Of a DNA stretch of 64,000 nucleotides, positions 58,430-64,000 are shown in pieces (the stretch's first letter is position 1; each line of letters starts with the position of its first letter). The stretch lies in the NCBI GenBank assembly GCA_000333235.1, contig CAPN01000051.1, forward strand, positions 248,001 to 312,000, read 5' to 3'. The notes beneath the pieces were generated by a model. That model did no database searches. It had not been told where the DNA came from and was given only the letters and a program-made list of their open reading frames with translations. The DNA comes from Pseudoalteromonas luteoviolacea B = ATCC 29581 (lineage in GTDB: Bacteria; Pseudomonadota; Gammaproteobacteria; Enterobacterales; Alteromonadaceae). The position numbers and the translations under genes are program-made.

Positions 58430-61219
58430 ATGAAACTTAATAGAATAATTATAGCTTTGCCTATCTTGGGTTTAAGCGCAGCAGTATTGGCACAAGAGAC
58501 TCGTTCTTTTGCACCAATTCAATCACAGCAAGTGAACGTGGCACATCATTTTCACAGTGAAAAGATCGATGAGCGAGCACCTTCAAAGCAACGTATTTCG
58601 GAAATTAATCAGCAACATAATGACTTTCATACTTTCAATGTGGTGATTAATCAGGCAACCATTCAAGCTGCGGTTGCATGCGATCTTAACGCAATGGCAA
58701 GCGCATCAAGTAGTGCAATCTCATCGACAGTAATGACGCAAGGTGCTGATTGTGTGAATGATTTATTTTCTACGAGTGAATCTAATCAGGCGCAGGTGTT
58801 TACATCAAATAAGATGATCGCGGTTGCTCGAACTGCTGCAAATAGAGCTCGCAACTATCAAGGAAATGGCGATGCCGATCTTGAAGCGTTAGTGTTGTTT
58901 TTGCGCGCTGGTTTTTATGCGGAGTTTTACAATAATACGATCTCGTTTTCTTCTAGTGTGCAAAATGAAGTTAAGTTGGCGTTAGACGCGTTTGTTGCCA
59001 ACTCGCATTTTTATGATAATAACGACGCCCATGGTGCGGTGTTAAGTGAAATACTTATCGCGATGGATAGTGCAGAATTACAACATGTGTACCTTGAAGT
59101 CGTGAAAGGGTGGTTACAGAGATGGGATCAAAATTACGCCGCCAAACGCAATATGCAGCGTGCCGTGAATAACATCTTTACGATTTTGTTTCGTGGTCAG
59201 TGGAACAGTAAATTTGAAGTATTGGTCAAGAATGACCAGCCGCTAGTTGAGCTATTGAGTCAATTTACTTTGAAGTCGTGGATGGTTGATTCAGATTCTG
59301 AATATTTGGCGGTGAACGCTGCAGGAGAATTAGCAAGATTAACTATGTATTCTGGTGGAAGTATTCAAGCTAAAGTAGACAGCGCACTCAATTCGCTTTT
59401 CGCTACGTACAAAAGCTATGGTTTTGGTGATGGACTTTGGCTAAATGCAGCAGATGTTGCGAGTTATTATACGGATTGTAAAAAGTACAACATCTGTAAT
59501 TTTGATAAAACACTCGAAGCACAAGTGCTGTCGCAGATCCATGATTGCAGCGCGACGATTAAAATTCGTGCACAAGAATTAACAGCGCTACAATTACAAT
59601 CTGCTTGTACCACGATGGAAGCCGAAGAAACCCGTTTTCATGCTCGATTAGCAACTAACAATCAACCTGTTGCGGACGACAATAATACGTTCTTGCAAGT
59701 GAATATTTTTAATAGCAGTAATGATTATGGAAAGTACGCGAAAGCAATTTTTAAAATTGATACGAATAATGGCGGTATGTATTTGGAAGGCAATCCAAGT
59801 CAAGTTGGTAATCAAGCAAACTTCGTTGCTTACGAAGCAAGCTATGCTAAAGCAGACCATTTTATTTGGAATTTAGAGCATGAATATGTTCATTATCTCG
59901 ACGGTCGTTTTGATTTATATGGTGACTTTAACACACCGACAGAAGCGGTAGTCTGGTGGAGTGAGGGTGTTGCAGAGTACATTGCGAATTTAAATGATAA
60001 CCAACGCGCTATCGATACAATTAAGGATGGAAGTGTTTATACACTCAGTCAAATTTTTGCAACCACCTACGCTGGATTTGATCAGGACCGAATTTATCGT
60101 TGGGGTTATTTAGCGGTACGATTTATGTTTGAGCGCCATTTTGCAGAAGTACAAAAAATGCTTAATAAAACGCGTGTTGGCGACTGGGCTGGGTATAAAG
60201 CAACCATCGATAGTTGGTCTTTAGCGTATGGCAATGAGTTTACACAGTGGACGCAAGACTTAGCAAATGGGAATTCGCCGATTAATCAGGCTCCTACACC
60301 TCAGATCAATGGGCCGTATTCAGGTTCTCTTGGTGAAGTGATTGAGTTTTCAAGTGCAGGATCATATGACTCAGATGGTGCCATTACCCAGTATTTTTGG
60401 GATTTTGGTGATGGCGCGCAAAGTAATCAAGCTTCACCAAGTCATGTCTACCAAAGTGCAGGAAACTATACTGTGCGTTTAACGGTGACTGACAACAAAG
60501 GATTATCGTCAAGCGTAACCACTGCAGTTCAGATTACTTCTACTCAAACAGGCCAATCGTTACAAAAAGGTGTAGCGAAAATACTGTCAGGCAACCAAGA
60601 TTCAATGACTCGCTTTACATTCGACGTGCCAAGTGGTGCTAACGACTTACGTTTTGTAATGGCCGGTGGAACAGGGGATGCGGATCTCTATGTTAAATTT
60701 GGCTCAGAACCGACATTAACAAGTTATGATTGCCGCCCATATATTGGTGGTAATTCTGAACGCTGTGACATGCAAATACCACGCGCAGGGACTTATCATG
60801 TTTTGGTGCGAGGTTATAACGCGTTTTCTAATGTTAGCTTAACAGCGGATTACCTTGGTCACACGAGTACGGTACCGAATGCATGCCAAACACAAGCAGG
60901 AGTGAGTGGAGGACGTTTGCAAGCAGGCAAAGCGACGTGTTTATCGACGACATCTCCAATTTGGTTAAGTCTAGAAAATGTGAGTGCAACACAAAGTATT
61001 AGTATTGAAACAGCCCACGGAACGGGTGATTTGAATCTTGAATACAGTAACGCAGGGTGGCCTAATGGTTCTAATGTTGAAGCTTATTCAATGCGAGCTG
61101 GCAATGCCGAGTGTATTAATTTATCCAATCAGTCGCAATATTGGGGGTATTTAAAAGTGTCTGGCAATAGTCAAGGTGCAACAATCTTAGTGAAGTACAA
61201 CGAAGGTTGGTGTAACTAA
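58430..61219 (+). CDS. Secreted M9-family (Vibrio-type) collagenase with PKD and PPC domains
   Basis: A 929-residue secreted protease. A signal peptide (IIIALPILGLSAAVLA) is followed by the M9 N-terminal activator region and a gluzincin domain with HEYVH (His484, Glu485, His488) and EGVAEY; Glu516, 32 residues after His484, fits the third zinc ligand. A PKD domain spans about 622-706 (YFWDFGDGAQSNQASPSHVY). Two pre-peptidase C-terminal-like domains follow (GTGDADLYVKFGSEP; GTGDLNLEYSNAGW). These bind collagen or aid secretion. Its own terminator follows. Confidence 0.93.
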   Translation: MKLNRIIIALPILGLSAAVLAQETRSFAPIQSQQVNVAHHFHSEKIDERAPSKQRISEINQQHNDFHTFNVVINQATIQAAVACDLNAMASASSSAISSTVMTQGADCVNDLFSTSESNQAQVFTSNKMIAVARTAANRARNYQGNGDADLEALVLFLRAGFYAEFYNNTISFSSSVQNEVKLALDAFVANSHFYDNNDAHGAVLSEILIAMDSAELQHVYLEVVKGWLQRWDQNYAAKRNMQRAVNNIFTILFRGQWNSKFEVLVKNDQPLVELLSQFTLKSWMVDSDSEYLAVNAAGELARLTMYSGGSIQAKVDSALNSLFATYKSYGFGDGLWLNAADVASYYTDCKKYNICNFDKTLEAQVLSQIHDCSATIKIRAQELTALQLQSACTTMEAEETRFHARLATNNQPVADDNNTFLQVNIFNSSNDYGKYAKAIFKIDTNNGGMYLEGNPSQVGNQANFVAYEASYAKADHFIWNLEHEYVHYLDGRFDLYGDFNTPTEAVVWWSEGVAEYIANLNDNQRAIDTIKDGSVYTLSQIFATTYAGFDQDRIYRWGYLAVRFMFERHFAEVQKMLNKTRVGDWAGYKATIDSWSLAYGNEFTQWTQDLANGNSPINQAPTPQINGPYSGSLGEVIEFSSAGSYDSDGAITQYFWDFGDGAQSNQASPSHVYQSAGNYTVRLTVTDNKGLSSSVTTAVQITSTQTGQSLQKGVAKILSGNQDSMTRFTFDVPSGANDLRFVMAGGTGDADLYVKFGSEPTLTSYDCRPYIGGNSERCDMQIPRAGTYHVLVRGYNAFSNVSLTADYLGHTSTVPNACQTQAGVSGGRLQAGKATCLSTTSPIWLSLENVSATQSISIETAHGTGDLNLEYSNAGWPNGSNVEAYSMRAGNAECINLSNQSQYWGYLKVSGNSQGATILVKYNEGWCN

Positions 61220-61241
61220 ACGTTTTAACTAAACGGTTAAT

Positions 61242-61264
61242 GGCCGATCAAACTCGGCCTTTTT
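61242..61264 (+). terminator. Terminator of the collagenase gene
   Basis: GGCCGA and TCGGCC around a 6-base loop, then five T. Confidence 0.85.
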
Positions 61265-61316
61265 GACTTCATACTCATTTTTATCTGAGAGATTTTTTGT
61301 TATTGCTAATTAAAGA

Positions 61317-61646
61317 CTAGATGCATTTTGCCGGTTTTGGCAAACCTGCAATTTTAGTTGCTTGTTTTGCAGGCCCTTTAGGAAATAACTTATAAAGATA
61401 AATGCTGTTTCCTTTGTCCTCACCCAATGCTTTGGCCATCGCTTTAACTAACATTCTAATCGCAGGGCTTGTGTCGTATTCTAAATAAAAATTTCTTACA
61501 AAATTGACCACTTCCCAATGTGCATCAGTGAGTATTATGTTTTCTTGCAAAGCAAACACCTCTGCAAGTTCAGGCGTCCAAAGTGTGTGGTCGAGCAAAT
61601 AGCCATGTTTATCAACGTCAAACTGTTTTCCGTTTACTTCAAGCAT
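61317..61646 (-). CDS. tusE: TusE, sulfur carrier (DsrC family)
   Basis: A 109-residue sulfur-relay protein. [19 protein letters not shown] and [10 protein letters not shown] open the DsrC fold; [18 protein letters not shown] and [19 protein letters not shown] follow. The penultimate Cys108 is the persulfide carrier, the same position as in E. coli. It passes sulfur from TusBCD to MnmA for s2U34 in tRNA. I start at the ATG at 61646, 6 bases after the tusB stop. Confidence 0.95.
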   Translation of the reverse strand: MLEVNGKQFDVDKHGYLLDHTLWTPELAEVFALQENIILTDAHWEVVNFVRNFYLEYDTSPAIRMLVKAMAKALGEDKGNSIYLYKLFPKGPAKQATKIAGLPKPAKCI

Positions 61647-61651
61647 CTGAA

Positions 61652-61909
61652 TTACCAAGAGATTGTATTGTTGAATTTAAGGGTGAGTGTAACAAACGTC
61701 GGATCATCAATGAATGACAAGGTGCTTGTTTCATGTATACCTCTGGCCATAGCACATGGTTCTAAAAGGTAAATTTCACAGGCCACATTTCTGAGGGTAT
61801 GACATGCGTAGCAGGCATCTTGAGTTAGCACAATGGCATCGTCTTGTCCAATAGCCCTCAAAGCATGGTTAGGTATGTCAGCGCGTGAAAATATATGTAA
61901 TGTACTCAT
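61652..61909 (-). CDS. tusB: TusB, sulfur relay subunit (DsrH family)
   Basis: An 85-residue DsrH-like subunit. [15 protein letters not shown] and [15 protein letters not shown] match the short TusB proteins. It pairs with TusC and TusD in a heterohexamer. Its ATG overlaps the tusC stop by one base (TAATG). Confidence 0.9.
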   Translation of the reverse strand: MSTLHIFSRADIPNHALRAIGQDDAIVLTQDACYACHTLRNVACEIYLLEPCAMARGIHETSTLSFIDDPTFVTLTLKFNNTISW

Positions 61910-62265
61910 TAGAAGGTGACTACTTTATCGAACTGAGCAAAAAAATCCTGAGATTGAGTTAAATCAATCGGCTTTACATCAAGTATTAAATCGTTGCGAG
62001 AAATTTTAAAAAAGCGCAACTGTTCCTCGTCGACATAAAGTTTGTCTACATCATAAATCTCCAGGGTTTTAAGGGCTTTAAATTGGTTTTTTAAACCTAA
62101 ATGGCTCGGGTTTTGATTGGCAATAAGGGATAAAACACTTGAACCTGTGAATAACCAACTTACGTCTGCATCAACCGCTGCAAAGATTAACGCCATGTCT
62201 AACGTATCTTTTAGTGTAGACAAACTAAAAGGCGATGATTGTGAGATCACTAGCAGTTTCGTCAT
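61909..62265 (-). CDS. tusC: TusC, sulfur relay subunit (DsrF family)
   Basis: A 118-residue subunit. LLVISQSSPFSLSTLKDTLDMALIFAAVD begins the fold, and VSWLFTGSSVLSL and LEIYDVDKLYVDEE follow as in DsrF/TusC. The ATG overlaps the tusD stop (ATGA). Confidence 0.9.
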   Translation of the reverse strand: MTKLLVISQSSPFSLSTLKDTLDMALIFAAVDADVSWLFTGSSVLSLIANQNPSHLGLKNQFKALKTLEIYDVDKLYVDEEQLRFFKISRNDLILDVKPIDLTQSQDFFAQFDKVVTF

Positions 62266-62612
62266 TTAAATTGCACCCAACGGTCTGCTTTGCTCGTTTT
62301 CATTGCAAATTCAGCTAAGCCAGCATCATTAAAACGAGACGTGTCAACCTCTACACCGCGCTGCTCCGCGGCTGTTGAGCAAACAAATAACGAGATATTG
62401 TGATCTTTTAATCCTTGCCATAATTCACCCAAATTAAGTTGATCAGACGGTAAACTTAACCCGGTTTGTGCGTGGTAAACGGCATCTTGATAGAAGAAAA
62501 CACAATCAATTCTATGGCCAAGTTTTAGCGCTGCACTTGCAAACCTAAATAGGGCTTGTGCAGACGTTAGAAGACTCGGCGAGCTATGCAATGAAAGAAC
62601 AAAAGTAGCCAA
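62262..62612 (-). CDS. tusD: TusD, sulfurtransferase subunit (DsrE family)
   Basis: A 116-residue subunit. LGHRIDCVFFYQDAVYHA and LFVCSTAAEQRGV are DsrE signatures; Cys78 in the latter is the active-site sulfur acceptor, the same number as in E. coli TusD. It receives sulfur from TusA, which is not in the window. First gene of tusD-C-B-E. Confidence 0.93.
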   Translation of the reverse strand: MATFVLSLHSSPSLLTSAQALFRFASAALKLGHRIDCVFFYQDAVYHAQTGLSLPSDQLNLGELWQGLKDHNISLFVCSTAAEQRGVEVDTSRFNDAGLAEFAMKTSKADRWVQFK

Positions 62613-62704
62613 AGTTATACCAATTCTTATTTATACATGAATAGTTTCAGGATTAAATTGTCCAACTGTGTTTACCTAAATAGCTCAATTATACCGAGTT
62701 AGAC

Positions 62705-62732
62705 AAAAAAATAGCCCCATAATGGGGCTATT
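62705..62732 (-). terminator. Terminator of yccA
   Basis: AATAGCCCCAT and ATGGGGCTATT around one base, followed on the minus strand by a T-run. Confidence 0.85.
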
Positions 62733-62749
62733 CTATCAAACTATCTTAT

Positions 62750-63415
62750 TTAGTCATCACTTGATCCAAGTAACGCTAATAATGAAGTGAACAAATTATA
62801 AATGTTTAAGTACAAGCTCACGGTCGCTAAAACGTAATTCGTCTCACCCCCGTTTATGATGCGGCTTGTATCAAACAAGATAAGGCCCGACATAATCAGA
62901 ACAACCGCAGCGTTGATAGCCATAAACATCACAGAGCTACCGATGAACAAATTCACTAAGCTTGAAATGATCACGACGATTAAGCCGACCATTAAAAAAC
63001 CACCCATGAATGAGAAATCTTTTTTAGTAGTCAGCGCATAAGCAGACAAACCGAAGAAAATTAACGCGGTGGATCCTAACGCTTGCATAATAAGCATACC
63101 ACCATTAGGCATTGCAGCGTAATGTGAAAGAAGTGGACCTAAACCAAACCCCATTATGCCGGTGAAAACGAAAACAAGCCCGATCGCTGAGGCTGAGTTT
63201 GCTTTTTTCTGAATCACAAACAACATACCAAGGCCAATTAGAGAGCAAATGATGCCCGTAAATCGTGGTAAGTCCATTGTCATAGAGATGCCTGCAGTGA
63301 GGGCGCTAAATGCTAACGTCATTGCGAGTAAAAAATAAGTGTTTTTTAACACTTTATTCGTTTCAACCGTCGAAATAACGGGCTTAGCTGTTTGATATGA
63401 ATGGTTAAATGCCAT
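62750..63415 (-). CDS. yccA: YccA, Bax inhibitor-1 family membrane protein
   Basis: A 221-residue protein with seven hydrophobic helices. NKVLKNTYFLLAMTLAFSA, MGFGLGPLLSHYA, TKKDFSFMGGFLMVGLIVVI and YNLFTSLLALLGSSDD match YccA. In E. coli YccA is both substrate and inhibitor of the FtsH membrane protease. AAGGAG lies 6 to 7 bases before the ATG. The tus-yccA-tRNA-Ser neighbourhood occurs also in E. coli. Confidence 0.94.
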   Translation of the reverse strand: MAFNHSYQTAKPVISTVETNKVLKNTYFLLAMTLAFSALTAGISMTMDLPRFTGIICSLIGLGMLFVIQKKANSASAIGLVFVFTGIMGFGLGPLLSHYAAMPNGGMLIMQALGSTALIFFGLSAYALTTKKDFSFMGGFLMVGLIVVIISSLVNLFIGSSVMFMAINAAVVLIMSGLILFDTSRIINGGETNYVLATVSLYLNIYNLFTSLLALLGSSDD

Positions 63416-63686
63416 GGTCAGCTCCTTAGTTAAAGCTATGTAATTTCCTATATGCTACCGAAAACAAGATTATCAAGTCTATACCCATTCAACTTGAAGT
63501 CGCACATCTTCAAAAACGTATTACATTTATACGTCGGGCAAGGACAATATGTTTAAAAATAACATCGCTTAAATAGACGCCAAGATCCACGGAAAGTTCA
63601 ATAGGACAAATTGTAATCTCCATGAGTGAAGTTTAATCACGGTAAGCCAATTTTCGACCAGTTGGACAGTTTTTTTAAAAAAAAGC

Positions 63687-63715
63687 TTCACTTTAGAAAT
63701 TAACTTATCTATTAT
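63687..63715 (+). promoter_or_regulatory. tRNA promoter with GC-rich discriminator
   Basis: TTCACT (63687-63692), 17 bases, then TATTAT (63710-63715). TCGCCCCGC follows directly, a GC-rich discriminator typical of promoters under stringent control. An A/T run (63671-63684) upstream could act as an UP element. I see no gene in the rest of 63416-63727. Confidence 0.75.
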
Positions 63716-63727
63716 TCGCCCCGCTGC

Positions 63728-63818
63728 GGAGAGATGGCTGAGTGGTTGAAAGCACCGGTCTTGAAAACCGGCATACGTTAATAGCGTATCTAGGGTTCAA
63801 ATCCCTATCTCTCCGCCA
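63728..63818 (+). tRNA. tRNA-Ser (anticodon UGA), copy 1
   Basis: A 91-base class II tRNA with the 3' CCA encoded. GGAGAGA pairs with TCTCTCC as acceptor stem. The anticodon loop CTTGAAA lies in the CCGGT/ACCGG stem region and gives UGA. A long variable arm (CATACGTTAATAGCGTAT) and the GGTTCAAATCC T-arm complete it. Confidence 0.97.
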
Positions 63819-63862
63819 CCAAATTTTCGCTTCGAGATAGATAGCTCGATGCAATCGGTTTA

Positions 63863-63953
63863 GGAGAGATGGCTGAGTGGTTGAAAGCACCGGTCTTGAA
63901 AACCGGCATACGTTAATAGCGTATCTAGGGTTCAAATCCCTATCTCTCCGCCA
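63863..63953 (+). tRNA. tRNA-Ser (anticodon UGA), copy 2
   Basis: Identical over all 91 bases to copy 1, separated by 44 bases. It has no promoter of its own that I can see and shares the terminator at 63962-63990, so the pair is one transcript. Confidence 0.97.
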
Positions 63954-63961
63954 TATATAAG

Positions 63962-63990
63962 AAAGCCGCTAAGCAATTAGCGGCTTTTTT
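63962..63990 (+). terminator. Terminator of the tRNA-Ser pair
   Basis: AAAGCCGCTAA and TTAGCGGCTTT around GCAA, followed by T-rich sequence. Confidence 0.88.
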
Positions 63991-64000
63991 ATTTGCCATA

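Noticed and set aside
63705..63935. A 76-codon minus-strand open frame over the two tRNA genes with a repeated DLNPRYAINVCRFSRPV motif
   Set aside because: It is the antisense reading of the duplicated tRNA-Ser sequence, a well-known kind of false gene call.

Overview
The window is an AT-rich stretch of a gammaproteobacterial chromosome. Gene content and gene neighbours point to a marine heterotroph of the order Alteromonadales (Pseudoalteromonas/Colwellia-like). Grounds are enteric-type housekeeping synteny (trp genes beside rnm-yciO-scpAB-rluB, and clpS-clpA-infA-aat), an Alteromonadales-type GlcNAc cluster (nagK, nagA, nagX, nagB), a Pla-1/cef-type lipase lipoprotein, a secreted M9 collagenase and monomeric isocitrate dehydrogenase. 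I cannot fix the genus. No insertion sequence, prophage, CRISPR array or integron is visible. Coding density is high and most genes look vertically inherited.

Layout. 1-2030: tail of a membrane transporter, a CPBP membrane protease, yciB and an HU-type protein. 2080-8933 (minus): complete tryptophan operon trpE-G-D-C(F)-B-A behind a leader that contains TWO complete trp attenuators in series. Each has a 15-residue leader peptide with three consecutive Trp codons, an antiterminator and a terminator. 9049-12874 (plus): rnm-yciO-scpA-scpB-rluB. 13132-19096: yciK, a VolA-like lipase lipoprotein, sohB and a dicarboxylate symporter. 19261-26348: a 1389-residue Ig-repeat lipoprotein and topA. 26598-31152: GlcNAc catabolism, with two near-identical 18-bp palindromic operators. 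31339-33868: nudC, metC and a small PH-domain protein. 34234-36456: monomeric idh.

36753-43056: cspD, clpS, clpA, infA, bpt, aat and trxB. This is essentially the bacterial N-degron pathway in one place: Bpt and Aat add the N-terminal residues, ClpS recognises them and ClpA unfolds the substrate. 43311-46393: pssA and asnB, convergent. 46664-50669 (minus): pxpB-pxpC-DUF969-DUF979-pcp, a compact 5-oxoproline/pyroglutamyl-peptide operon without pxpA. 50734-61219: an exported M17 aminopeptidase, an exported MsrA-glutaredoxin-MsrB fusion, a periplasmic solute-binding protein, a degenerate amidohydrolase-like protein, a Na/Pi cotransporter, a small unknown protein and a modular collagenase. 61317-63415 (minus): tusE, tusB, tusC, tusD and yccA. 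63728-63953: two identical tRNA-Ser(UGA) genes behind a stringent-type promoter.

Physiologically the accessory genes fit a degrader of particulate organic matter: collagenase, exported aminopeptidase, pyroglutamyl peptidase, lipase and chitin-sugar catabolism. The observation most worth following up is the tandem trp attenuator. Secondary ones are the structured nagB leader between the predicted NagR operator and the gene, the MsrB domain that has lost its zinc cysteines, the amidohydrolase-like protein without metal ligands, and unassigned short open frames at 12988-13110, 31287-31319 and 40152-40220.
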